Positions 1 through 11,272 of a stretch of 64,000 nucleotides of DNA are shown one piece after another (position 1 is the stretch's first letter; each line of letters starts with the position of its first letter). The translations under genes and the position numbers were made by a program. Under the pieces are notes generated by a model. That model made no database searches and was not told the DNA's origin. It saw nothing but the letters and a program-made list of their open reading frames with translations. Source of the stretch: Anarhynchus alexandrinus (Eukaryota > Chordata > Aves > Charadriiformes > Charadriidae); the NCBI GenBank assembly GCA_008711295.1, contig VUYV01000036.1, positions 2,814,976 through 2,878,975 of the forward strand. The letters run 5' to 3'.

Positions 1-779
1 GCAATGAGATACTGCTGAGAGATTCAGAGAAAAGCACCAAGCAATTTATTTATGTTTCACCAGAACATCTGAATCAATCCAATGGGCAGCGCTGCCAATG
101 AGGAGATAAGTGAGCAATATCTGGCATGATTCACTGCCTTTGATGCATTGGTCCCTTGAATGACGTCTCCTGATGAACCAGGAAATCAAGAGTTGTGGAG
201 ACAAAAAGTAAAGTCAGTCTCCTAATAAGAGGCTGTTCATATGGAACAGAATACACTGGGAAGGGAATCCATGGAGCAAACAGGCCATTGAGGAGTGATA
301 TGGAGGAAAGATGAGTGGGTCATATTTTATATTAAGGATCTCCTTGATTTCACAGAGCTCTATAGGGCAATACTAGAGACATGCCTATTGGGAGCCTCTG
401 CATCAGCTTCAGAGGGGGAAGTAACACTGGGTACGTCTTGGGAGTCTGCTACAGACCTCCTGACTGATAGGAAACAGAGGAAGAGGCCTTCTCCAAAAAA
501 CTACTGAAAATCTCCCACCTGCAGGCACCTATGGTTATGGGTAGCCTCAACTGTCCACAGATGACTGCTGTGAGGGCAATGTGACTTCATGCAAATAACC
601 CAAGATTAGCTTGTGTGGGTGACACATTTCCAATGCAAACATTAGAGAAACTGGCCAGGGCTGCTGCTTTGTAGGACTTACTGTTCACACACTGAGAAGG
701 ACTGATGAAAAATGCAGTCACTGGTGGCATCCTAGGGTGCAGGGAGCGTAAGGCAATGGAGTGCAGGATCTGGAGGAAG
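1..779. other. unassigned non-coding sequence upstream of CR1
   Basis: No gene is recognisable here. The only sizeable open frame (295-507, 70 codons) has no features I know. The right-hand part, from about 570, may be the decayed 5' side of the CR1 that becomes recognisable near 780, because CR1 ORF2 normally continues upstream of the reverse transcriptase. The resemblance is too weak to assign. Confidence 0.4.
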
Positions 780-2157
780 GCTGGAAATAAAAATGCAGAG
801 CTAGACTTTCAGAGAACAGCCTTGGTTATTTAATGAATTGCTAAGCAAAATCCTCTGGGAAGCAGCCATGCAAGGGCAGGGTGCCCAACAGAGCTGGATG
901 ACTCCTTCAAAATGAACTCACTGAGGGACAAGGAACAAGCCATACTTTTGTGTGGGAAAACGAGAAGTTTCAGCACAAGGCCAGCTTGACTGAAAGGGAG
1001 CTTCTTGATAAGCTAAAGTACAAACTGAACATGTTTGATGTGGAAACAAAATCAGGCAACAAAGGAAAAGTATGAAAGGATCGCTAAGGTACTTAAAGAC
1101 AAAATCAAGAAAGTCAAAACCCAGATAAAGCTAAAAATAGCTGCATTAAATTGAGCCATAGGCACAAGCTGTAAAGGGAAGATGTGAGGCTGCAGATGCA
1201 TAGGAGACAACACAGTGTGGATTACGTGGAAAAGGCTGAAGTACTCAGGGCCTTTTTTACCTTGCTCATCACAGGCAGAACCTCCTCCCTGACCCCTGCA
1301 AGTATCAGAACAGTTTGGGAAGGGGCCAGCACTGGGTGAACAAGTTAGAAACTACTTCATCTGGACGTATTCATATCCCTGGGACTGACCTAAAGGTGCT
1401 GACAAAGTTGGCTGCTGGAGTTGCCTTGTTGGCTGCTGTGATTGCAGGGCTCCTGTGTATTGTCTGTGAAAAATTGTGATGAATGGAAAAAGCAAAAATT
1501 ACAGTCATGTTCAAGAATGGCAAAAAAGAGGATCTGGAACACTGTCAGCTGCTGGCTCACCTCAGTCCCTGCAAAGACCAACGTGCATGATCTTCTCTTG
1601 GAACCCATTTCTAAACTCAAACAGGACAAGGAGGTAATCGGAAACAGTCATCCTGATTGCCTTCTGTAGTGAAATGACTGGTTATGGGAATGAGGGGAGG
1701 GAGGTGGACGTGCCTTTAGTAAGGTTTCTGGCACCAGAGCTCTCAAATGGAAGCTGAGAAGGTATGGGCTGGATGATCAGACCATTGGGTGGATTGAAAA
1801 GTGGCTGGGCTGACAGGCCCAAAGTGTAGTACTCAATGGCTCTGTGCCCAGCTGGCAGCCAGTAACAAGCAAAGTACTCCAGGGTTGGTGATGGAGCTCA
1901 GGTTCGTTGGTATTTTTATCAGTAACCTGTATAATAAAACAGAAAGTAGTGTTCAGCAAATTTGCAGGTGTCACTAAATTAGGTAGCAGCTGCTGATACA
2001 CTATCCACATTGACCTCGAGAATCTTGAGGATTGGCCCAGCATGAATTTCAACCAAAAGGGTGCGTATCTGTGCCTGGGAGACTGGGAACAGGTTGGGTG
2101 AGTAGCAGCCTTGCTTCAGAGGATATTGGGAATACAGTGGAGGGCAAAGAGAGTTAC
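780..2157 (+). mobile_element. Old CR1 LINE, 5' part (ORF2 remnant), interrupted by a younger CR1
   Basis: This is a heavily decayed plus-strand CR1 non-LTR retrotransposon. In broken frames one can still read reverse transcriptase blocks in the expected order. Near 1225-1260 is a KAEVLRAFF-like block. Near 1480-1570 is KAKITVMFKNGKKED followed by a degenerate NYRP-VSLTSVPGK-like stretch. Near 1740-1890 are segments resembling KLRRYGLDDQTIRWIEKWL and QSVVLNGSVPSWQPVTS. Near 1955-1980 is an FAGVTKLG-like remnant of the FADDTKL catalytic box, with both aspartates lost. Many stops and frameshifts rule out function. The element stops abruptly where a minus-strand CR1 begins and resumes beyond it at about 2845. 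The 5' limit is uncertain, since CR1-like similarity fades before 780. Confidence 0.75.
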
Positions 2158-2812
2158 AGGCTCATGTTGGTTGGAAAGGTCTCTGGAGGTTGTCTTGTTG
2201 AACCTTCTGCCATTAGATCAGGTTGCTTATGGCTTTTTCCAGTTGTGTTTTGAATATCTCCAACAAAAGAGACTCTACAACCTCAACCTGATATAGTGGT
2301 TATCTACCCTCATATTGGGAATTTTTCATTATATTGAGTTTGAATTTTCCATGTTCCAACTTGTATTTGTTGCCTGTTGTCCTTTCTGCACCTCTGAGAG
2401 GAATGACTCTGTCCTGTCTACATCCTCCCAGTACATTGTTGTAGGTAGCGATAGTATCTCTCCACAGCCTTCTTTCTCCATACTGACCAAACCCAACTCC
2501 CTTGGTCTCTCCTTGAACATCCTGTGGTTCAGGCCCCTGGCTACCTTGGTGACTCTCATACTGGAGTGAGCACACAGGCCAATATCTTTCTTGTACTGGA
2601 GTGAGCCCAAAAATGGATACAGAACATGTGGTGTCCCAAGAGCTGGAAAGAGCGAAGAGTCACTTCTGTTGACTGTTGGCTAAACTCTTTAAATACAGCC
2701 CAAAAGCTGGTTGACTTTCTTTGCTGCATGTGTAAACTACTGACTCATTTTCAGCTGCTTTTCCACAAGGACACCAGGGGTTTTTCTGCAAAGCTGCTTG
2801 AATATGAGCCAA
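2158..2812 (-). mobile_element. CR1 LINE 3' fragment inserted into an older CR1
   Basis: This is a minus-strand CR1 3' fragment. Read on the plus strand it begins with the reversed CR1 tail (GTTGGTTGGAAAGG...) and continues through the block ending TTTGAATATCTCCAACA and the region where CR1 reads CATCCTGTGGTTCAGG. It ends near the reversed sequence AAAGCTGGTTGACTTTCTTTGCTGC and CACAAGGACACCAGGGG, which corresponds to a conserved CR1 ORF2 C-terminal coding region. It is 5'-truncated, as most CR1 copies are, and divergent. The flanking plus-strand CR1 has nearly adjacent coding positions on either side, so this copy landed inside an existing CR1. Confidence 0.75.
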
Positions 2813-2844
2813 AAGTGCACTGCCATTATGAATGAGGAAAAGTG

Positions 2845-3418
2845 CATAATGGGCTACTGTATATATTAGGAAGGTGTGGCCAGCAGATTGGAGGAATTTA
2901 TTATGAACCTCTGCATGGGTCTGGAATGCTGCAACCTGTTTTAAGTCCTCTTTTCAAGTGGATGTTGAAAAATGGGGAGAGTCCAATGGAGGCTTTCCTC
3001 AATGGTCAGGGATTCTGAACAGATGGCCTTTCAGAGGGGTTGGGGAAGCCAGGCTTATTCAGCGTGACAAAGAGGAAGCTAAGTCTGGCAGTAACCTACA
3101 AATCCTTGAATGGCAGTTGTAAAGGTTATGGGGCTTAACTTTTTGCACTAGTGGCAGATGATATAATATGACACAACAGCACAAAGTGCAGTTTGAGAGG
3201 TTGGGCATTAGGAAAAACACTTTAATTGGGAAGGTAGGGAAGCACAGGAATAAGTCACCCAGAGACCTGATGGACTTCTGGTTCTTGGAGGTTTTCAAGA
3301 CTTGGCTAATCAAAGCTGTGGCAGACCTGATCTAGTACTGGCAATTGGTCCTCTCCAAGTGGGATTTCGAGACCTGCAGAGGTTCATTTCAGGAACATTT
3401 CTGTGATTCTGTGATCCG
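2845..3418 (+). mobile_element. Old CR1 LINE, 3' part, continuing after the nested insertion
   Basis: The plus-strand CR1 resumes at a sequence coding for the region just after the block where it broke off (ATTAGGAAGGTGTGGCCAGC, a conserved CR1 ORF2 site). It then runs to the 3' UTR (CTGATGGACTTCTGG, TTGGTCCTCTCC) and ends with CTGTGATTCTGTGATC at about 3403-3418, which is the characteristic CR1 3' terminal octamer repeat. No poly(A) tail is present, as expected for CR1. It is very divergent and non-functional. Confidence 0.8.
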
Positions 3419-5623
3419 ATGCTGTTAGGCAGGAAGCCCTCAGACCAATAAACTGTGCTGTTCTCCAGAAATCATCATTCCTTTTCAGCACTCGAGGAGG
3501 CACAGCTGGAATGAACAACCCTTTCCACTGATAACCGCCAAGAAGAATGGAATCCTCCTTTTTTTAATTTGCACTTGGCTGTAGCGATTCACATGATGAT
3601 GACCTTCCTGTTTCATTTCTATAGTTCTCTTTAGCTAGAAATGAAACCACTTACCTTGGAGTAGCTAAAAACGAGTCACGATTACTAACCATTCTGCTCA
3701 GAGAAGGCAGAAAAGCCTGTTGTTACTATTTCTTCACTGCATTGTCACTGCATTTCACAGAGGTTAGTGTTCTAAAATGAAAGATGGTTGGAAGAGTATA
3801 TTTTCTTGGAAATGCTGATGAACATCAAGAAGTTGATAGTAAGGACTATTGGTGTAGTGGCAACTACTGAGGACTGAGATTCCTGGTGATTTGACCTCTC
3901 TTCTGGTGGATGCTGATGCAGTGGTATTAAACCCAATTTCACAATGAACCTCACTGGCAATTTAGTGAAGCACAACAAGTGATTGTGAAAGAATCCAGAA
4001 GTTGCAAGCAACGTAACAAAACCCATTAGTTTATGCCTTATACTTTTTGTTGCTAGTATGGATGGAAGGCTCATTAGAGAAACAAGGCTGTATTCTAGTT
4101 TATAATAGCTTAGTTATGTTGTTAGTATACTTATGTTAATCTGTATTCAATAGATTCATGCTTGTTCACCTCAAATGTTATTTGATCAAGGATGTGCTCT
4201 TTTATGTGTCACATTTATATATGAATGCATTCTCCTGGCATTAGGAGCTCATTTGCAACCAAGAAAAGTACATATAGGAAAAAAAGGATTCTATTTCTTT
4301 TAACCCTGGTTCTGGCTCTCAGTACAAGTAGGGAAGAAGAATTCATGCCTGGTATTCCTTATTTTGAATGAGCAGGAGGCATAACCTGGGCTGCTTTGTT
4401 TATACGTGTCAGCCAATAATGCAGATTGGATAGCAGAGAGGAACTTGGTGTGGTTGACAGCATTAAACAACTGAAAAAGTGGACATTGAAGTTAAGAGTT
4501 GTGTTATTCCTGCAGAGGCAAAACGAAAGCATGGCTGTTTGCTCAGAGCTCTGACACAATAGCAGAATTTTAATTGTTCTCATTATGCAAGTTTTATTAA
4601 ATGCATGTATTTCAATGAAGTTTTTGCCAGGAAACTGGCAGCTGTTTCAAGCTGATCAAACAGTTGGATTTTTTTTAAGTGTTATGGTCTATGTTGTTTA
4701 CTGGAGTCTGACAAAGGGATTGAGAATTTCCAAAACCTTTAGTCCTCTTGTTCCAAACAGCAGGTTAATTTTTAAGTACTTAAATAGTACTCAGTTTTAA
4801 AACAAAAGTAATGTCACGTTGCAATAAAAACAAATAAGAACTCCTTTGCAAAGACAAAGCTTAAGTAGAAACTTGGAGGACTATGCCATTTGGAATGCAG
4901 ATATAAAGTTAATCACTGATATGTTTAGATTGGAGTAATTTAGGGAAAGAGAAATTTCAAAATGTTTTGCATTAACCAATGTTGTTGAAGAGGTGACCTG
5001 GCAAAGCATAAAGCCTGTGTGTCAATTAACAGTTTTCTGATAGCCAGAAAACCATTATTTTGTGATTCTTCTTGAGGCTAGAAATGGCTCCCACTCTATA
5101 AATTATAATGATTTCTTTCTCTTTTTAAAATCAAATCTCCAGGTCTTCAATATTTCCCCAACAGTAACACCAAATGCTTGGGTATCTGTGATAACGTATG
5201 GACCCCAGTTTTACAGATACATATGCACTGCATATTTTGCTTGTGAAGAGTCCTAAATCAAGGGGAATATTTTTGCCTGTGAAATTAAGTATGCACATAA
5301 GTGGGAGATAGAGGCCTGAGCAGTGTGTTCACTTTCATCTGTATTGTGTTAGAACCCTGCCCTGGGAAAGCCATGAGATGTTTTTCAAGGAAATCTAGTT
5401 GAGAAAATAGTCCTGTTTCAAGGATTAAGATGATGTAAAATACAGGCTTTTATAAGATTCTTGGGGAAAAAACGTCCTTTACCTAGAGATTAAGAAAGGA
5501 AGAAACTGCTTGGAGAGAGCTCAAACTAGGAACTAGGCCATCACGGTCCTTTTATAGCATAACTACCTGGATAGATGTGATCGGCTGTCTGCAGCAACTA
5601 AGGTATGCAGAAGACAATCCAGG
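3419..5623. other. unique AT-rich non-coding sequence
   Basis: I see no gene, RNA gene or recognisable repeat here. Open frames are all under about 100 codons (for example 3772-4074 minus and 5062-5256 plus), have no motifs and look like chance frames. Confidence 0.6.
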
Positions 5624-5794
5624 AATCATTGGATCACAGAATGGTAGGAGTTGGAAGGGACCTTCGGAGATCTTCTAGTCCAAGCCCCCTGCCAAAGCAG
5701 GTTCACCTAGAGCAGGTTGCACAGGATCACATCCAGGTGGGCTTTGAATATCTCCAGAGAAGGAGACTCCACAACCTCTCTGGGCAGCCTGTCT
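5624..5794 (-). mobile_element. CR1 LINE 3' end fragment
   Basis: This is a short minus-strand CR1 tail. On the plus strand it starts AATCATTGGATCACAGAATGG, the degenerate reversed octamer repeat. It continues with GTTGGAAGGGACCTTCGGAG and TCTAGTCCAAGCCCCCTGCC, then a CCAGGTGGGCTTTGAATATC block and CCACAACCTCTCTGGGCAGC. About 170 bp survives. It is 5'-truncated and carries no coding capacity. Confidence 0.9.
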
Positions 5795-6242
5795 GATTAC
5801 AGACTGCCCGGAGAAAATGGGTGGAATGGCTGATTACCTGACTTCTGTACAACTTCTAATAAAGGCAAATGGTGCAGAGCCTAGAGTCTGACCTCTGCCT
5901 CAATTAAGGAACTGTGACAAATAGACTGAGGCTCTGGTTGCAATTTTTAGCCTAAGATCTGGACAGCCTCCTTATTAGTCATGCCTAGAGGGTAAAACTC
6001 TCTTTCCCTTTATGGGATAGGCAGTACTAGGGTAGTTGTGAAAGTTGTCTTTTATTTTATTTTGCAAGTTAGGAATGTACCAATGAGTAGTTGCTTTTGG
6101 GGTAGACAGAGTGTTGTCACTAGAGATTTTTAGAAGTGTTTTCCATTAATTTGAGGGATGTTTTGAAGCAGGTAAGAAAAAGAAGCAACTGTATTTCTGC
6201 AACAGAACTTTACTTCATTCTTCTTATTACTATGCACCTGGC
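5795..6242. other. unique non-coding sequence
   Basis: Nothing is recognisable between the CR1 tail and the (AATAG)n microsatellite. Confidence 0.6.
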
Positions 6243-6281
6243 AATAGAATAGAATAGAATAGAATAGAATAGAATAGAATA
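6243..6281. repeat. (AATAG)n microsatellite at a CR1 3' end
   Basis: About seven and a half perfect AATAG units lie directly against the 3' end of the adjacent minus-strand CR1. On the element's own strand this reads (ATTCT)n, close to the CR1 terminal octamer ATTCTATG. The microsatellite therefore probably grew out of the CR1 tail. Confidence 0.95.
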
Positions 6282-6512
6282 TTTCAGTTGGAGGGGACCT
6301 ACAACGATCATCTAGTCCAACTCTCTGCCCAATTCAGGGCTGACCAAGTTAAAGCATGTTATTTAGGGCATTGTCCAAATGTCTCTTAAACACTGACAGG
6401 CTCGGGGCATCGACCACCTGTCTAGGAAGCCTGTTCCAGTGTTTGACCACCCTCTTGGCAAAGAAATGCTTCCTAATATTGCTGCTGTATTCTAAAGCCC
6501 CCTGTCTCCTAG
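6282..6512 (-). mobile_element. CR1 LINE 3' fragment (CR1-J-like)
   Basis: This minus-strand CR1 3' fragment reads TTTCAGTTGGAGGGGACC, then CATCTAGTCCAACTCTCTGCCC. Its middle block is GCATCGACCACCTGTCTAGG, followed by CCAGTGTTTGACCACCCTC and GGCAAAGAAATGCTTCCTAAT. That TTTGACCACCCTC and AAGAAATG wording is what I associate with the CR1-J group of Neoaves. The subfamily assignment is from memory and is weaker than the CR1 call itself. Confidence 0.88.
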
Positions 6513-9061
6513 CTTTCTTCTAACTCTTCCTGCTTTAGACTTTCCTCTTCCACTTGTGTATACAGCTTGACTAAAGCCCTTTGGAAATCTTTTGCACTAG
6601 TGTTTGACTGTTTCTTGTCACGTACCCCACAGGACACCAGCTCAGTTTTCGATTCCAACATGGGAAAAACCCGTATAAGAATGATTGTGCCTTCTGTCTG
6701 TGAAACCCTGTCATCCCAGAGCAAACAGAAGAATTCAAGTGAACCCACTAGGACAGGCTTTTATTCTTTTCCTGGTTTACTGGTTAACCTGCTTGTCATG
6801 TTGCAGGCCCAATAAGAAAATCAGCAACAGTAAATGTGGTAAGGATTACATTATTTTCTTCTCTAGATTACAATGCTACTAAGCTTATTAATGAAAAAAA
6901 GCCTGCAATTTTTGTGAACAGAGAGCTACTACATGTTTTCTACTTGAGTAAGCAACATTCTTTTCTATTGCCATACTAGCCTGAACGTCTAAACCCACTG
7001 CTCATTTTAAGGGCTAAGCTACTGCAGACTAGTACTTCTGGCACAATCTACTAAGTCTAAAGACTAAGCTGGTGGTATAAATTGCACCAAAACACATACA
7101 GAAGGGTCAAAAATACATATTTAGGAGTCTTCAACTTCTTGCTTACAATATATCACACCATTTTACTGGAAAAATCTTGCATTGCGAACAAGGATGAAAC
7201 TGCGAACACATCACAAGGAAGTACTGGGTTGTACCAAGAATACAAAAAGAAAGAATGTTGGCATCACAGTTCAGTCCTTAATTTAGGAAGAGAGCTTTTC
7301 TTTAATCTCAGTTCAAATGCAAATAAAATTAGTAGTTTATGAAATTTTTGTCTCATTGAGGAGCCAAAACAAGGAAACAAGAGGAAGCTCAACTTCCTCT
7401 ACTCTAAGTCAGTAGTAAAATAAAAGTAATAGTCCCTTCTTGAATTTTTCTTAAGAAAAGTGAGGGATAGAAAGCAGTCCTTTTCCTCAGTTACTTGCCC
7501 ACAGGGTTTGTAACACCAGCATGTAGACGAATCTTAGACCTGCAGTGGTTCATTGTGATGAGCCAACAGCAACCTCCAAAGAAGCCATCCTAACAAATCT
7601 GGCAGCTGTGAGTCCTTCAGCATGATTTCAGTGTGGAGTCTCCTGGTTACAGACCCCTACAGATTCCTGAAATTCTACTAGTGAAACGGATTAAAACTGG
7701 GAATTCCAATACTGTTGATTTCTTGGCAAATAGGGAATAATCTGTGCAATACAAGCAGTTCATCACTAGTTCTTTGTGAAAGCATATTATTTCTTTGAAT
7801 TTACTGACTATGAAATAGCCCTGGTTTAGAGTTTATTATGCAGTTTGCTAAGGTTGCCTGAGAAGGTAAGTGGCTCTGTTCCAGAGGGTGGAAATCATAT
7901 AACGATAATGTTGTATCCTTTATTCACACTCCTGGTCTTGTTCTCTAATCACCCTTTATGTCAGCTATTATGACCACTCTGTGATATAATCAAGTTTTCT
8001 AGTGTCTTTGTTCTCTAGGTCAGAGCTTCCCAAATTTTCCCATTTGGGTCCTGCCATTGTGCAAATGGTAGATGTTATCAGTGATGGTGCCAGCAGCAGC
8101 AGCTCCTGTCTCTGTAGTCATCCATATGTACATGATGAAAGACTTATGCCTTCGCTCTTTCTCCTTCATCCTTCTGGCACATATTCTCTCCTCCCTAAAC
8201 TGACCTGGCTGAATTTTCTGCAACTTGTCTCTCTCCTGCCACTACATACCATTTTGAAAGAAATTTGGAAAACTCTGCTGTAAGTGGTACAGAAAGAAAA
8301 GAAAGCTGCAGAATATTACTAAGGATGAAAGTAACATCACAGTGGAAACTGAGAGCAATTTTTATTCTCGTTCTGCTGGTTTATAGCGTTTTTTTTAGAC
8401 TATAAATAGAATATTCCAATGAAGATCACAGATGCAGTGTCTGATGGAGATAAAACTTTGAGTTTGAATCTTGACAAAACTAAAACCAAGTTCTAATAAA
8501 TTTTCTATTCCAGAAATTACTTGGCAGTGCAAAAAGGAAGTTGGGAAACATGTATTGCTTAACATACTGTTGAAATAGAATGTTTCATATTAGTGCATTT
8601 TGCCTGTGGCTATGCCAGACTGAAGACACCTCCAGCTTGTCACAGAAACTAATCCCAGCCTGGTGGGTAATTGGATGGAGAGACCACCTGGGAGTCTCGG
8701 GTGCTATAAACACAAGCCAAGAAACTGTGGCTGAACAGTTGGCAAATATATGACAATGGAAACCCAGTGAGTGGAAAGACTTCATTTGGCCCTATTGTTG
8801 TTCCTGAGCTAGCAGACCAGAGCAGAAGAAAGTTTTTTGCTTTTTATTCATTAATTTGAACAATGAGGGAACAATAAGAAATTGTGAATTTTGTGGAAAA
8901 GGTAGCTTTAACGGAAGTTAGCGTTAATCTTAATCCTTGAGACATACACAACTTCACAGAATACTGCTAAGCCACAATGCATTGTGTGAATTAGTTCTAG
9001 GAATAAGTGGTAACTATTAAAGTGGATTTCGTACAGTAATATCAAAAAATTCTTTTCTGAA
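6513..9061. other. unique AT-rich non-coding sequence
   Basis: I see no gene or confident repeat. Short open frames such as 6567-6815 and 8002-8283 plus lack recognisable domains. A short GCAGCAGCAGC run at about 8091-8102 is too short to call a repeat. Confidence 0.55.
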
Positions 9062-9857
9062 GTTGTTGATTTACTGAAGGATAGGACTGCCATTGAAGGA
9101 CCTTGATACACAGGCTGACAAGTATCTCAAGAAATTTAACAAAGACAATTGCAAAGTCCTGCACCTGGGAGGGAATGACCCCAGGCTGGGATCTGACTAG
9201 CTAGAGGGGAAATTTGTAGAAAACCTGGTGATTTTGGTGGACAGGAAGTTGAACAAGAGTCCACAGGGTGCCCTTGCAGTGACAAAGGCTCATCACATCC
9301 TGGACTGCAGTAGCAAGCTGTACCTAATTGGTCCAGAAAAGTTATTAGTCCACTGTACTCAGCCTTTGTGAGTCCATATCTGTAATACCGTGCCCAGTTC
9401 TCAGCTCCCTACTAACAAGAGAGATATTAGCAAGTGACTGCATCCAGTGGAGGGCCACCAAGATAGTTAGGGGCTGGAGCACACAAGAAATGAAAAGAAG
9501 CTGAGGGATTTGGTTTGTGTAACTTGAAGAAGTGCAGGCTAAAGAGGAATTTAATTGTTGTCTCTAACTACCCAAGGGTAGGTTAAAAGGGAGTCAGACT
9601 TTCCTTGGAAGTGTATAACTAAAGTATGAGAGGCAATGATCACAAATTGCAACAAGGAAAATTATGACATGAGAGTGGATAAGTGGTAGAACAGCTTCCC
9701 CAGCGATATTAGGAAAAATACATCCTTGGGAGATTTTCAAAACTCTACTAGACCTGAGCACCCTGATCTAACTTTGAAGTTGGCCTTGCTTTGTGCAGGG
9801 AAGCTGAACTAGCTGACCTCCAGAGGTTCCTTCCAATTTGGATTACTCTATGATTGT
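9062..9857 (+). mobile_element. CR1 LINE 3' part, decayed
   Basis: This is a plus-strand CR1 covering the end of ORF2 and the 3' UTR. Diagnostic pieces are AATTTAACAAAGACAATTGC and AAAGTCCTGCACCTGGGAGG near 9137-9172, the GTCCATATCTGTAATACCGTG block, and GTGGAGGGCCACCAAGATAG near 9448. The 3' end has GACCTCCAGAGGTTCCTTCC and finishes with ACTCTATGATTG, the terminal motif. Multiple stops and indels make it non-functional. It is about 800 bp long and 5'-truncated. Confidence 0.88.
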
Positions 9858-10832
9858 AAACACTGTAAATCCTCATTGTGCCAAATTCTTAATTAGAAGA
9901 AATAAATCAACTCCATTTTATCATGCTCAACATTTAGAACTAATATAGCGTGTATCAAGCTATTGTTGTTAGAGCATGATTTGTAGCCAATTTCCCCCCA
10001 CTTTCTCCTGCTGAAACAAATATTTCTTGCAGGCCTTGACAAGAGTTGTGTTGGGGAATCTGCTTGGCTCCAGAATGAGATTTTTTATCAGAGAAAGTCA
10101 CAGTCCACACGTACTAACAAAGAGCCAAGTGGCTGAAGCATCAGCCTGGAAAATGGACATTTGGTTTCTTCTTCTACCTTGGAACTACACGGAAAATGAA
10201 CACTTTACTTACCACAAAAGCTATTTTTAGGTTGGTCTCTTATCTTTCCAGTTATTATTACCTCATGCTTATAAATAAAAAAACATTGAAAAATTCCTTC
10301 ATAGACCTCTCTTTAAAAAAGCCCTCAGTTTTGAAAGAGTGTAGTTATCTGAACACCTTTTTCTAAAGGAACCTGTTCTGGTTCTTAACTGGTGTTGGAT
10401 TCCATTCTAAGCAGAACTTCAGTTTTCACCCATGATCTGTGGATTGGCAAATATAAGACTTCTTTCCTGATTTTGATTCCTTGTCTAACTTTCCTCTTAC
10501 AAATTCTCGGTATTTTCAGTTACTGTGGTATGAGAGAAATAAAATCTGCTTTTTACTCTGACTTCTGTACAGAATAGAGATGGAATATTCAGTGATGGTA
10601 ACTGGCAGGAGCTTCGTCTCTCCAAGAGTGGAATTTCTACTGCCATCAATTCTACTTACATGAACAATGAAAGATAAAAATCACCTAAAGTCTAAGCTAA
10701 TTGCTTAATCATCTCTGGGTATTTGTCATCTTTTCTATTAGGTAACTCAAGACATGGAACTGTTTTTTCAAAGTGTAATAATTTAAAATAAGGCCTTTTA
10801 TGCTGTGATATTTTCAAGATGCTGGCCCACGA
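9858..10832. other. unique AT-rich non-coding sequence
   Basis: No gene or repeat is recognised. The frames at 10027-10230 and 10392-10577 are short and featureless. Confidence 0.6.
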
Positions 10833-11272
10833 GAATCATAGAATCATAGAATGGTTTAGGTTGGAAAGGACCTTGAAGATCATAGAGTTCCAACCCCCCT
10901 GCCGTAGACAGGGACACCTCCCACTAGACCAGGTTGCCCAAGACCACGTCCAGCCTGGCCTTGAACACCTCCAGGGATGGGGCCTCAACAACCTCTCTGG
11001 GCAACCTGTTCCAGTGCCTTACCACCCTCAAAGTGAAAAACTTCTTCCTAATGTTCAATCTAAACCTGCCCTCTTCCAGTTTGAAGCCATTCCCCCTCGT
11101 CCTATCACTACATGCCCTAGTAAAAAGTCCTTCCCCAGCTCTCCTGTAGGCCCCCTTTAGGTACTGAAAGGCCGCAATAAGATCTCCGCGGAGCCTTCTC
11201 TTCTCCAGGCTGAAAAGCCCCAACTCTTTCAACCTCTCCTCATAGGAGAGGTGCTCCAGCCCTCAGATCATC
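10833..11272 (-). mobile_element. CR1 LINE 3' fragment, well preserved
   Basis: This minus-strand CR1 starts on the plus strand with AATCATAGAATCATAGAATG, which is two copies of the reversed terminal octamer. It continues TTTAGGTTGGAAAGGACC, then CCCACTAGACCAGGTTGCCC, CAGCCTGGCCTTGAACACC and CCTCATAGGAGAGGTGCTCC, stopping after CAGATCAT. Low divergence from the CR1 pattern and a long open minus frame (102 codons, 10924-11232) matching the ORF2 C-terminus suggest it is among the younger copies here. It is 5'-truncated at about 440 bp. Confidence 0.95.
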
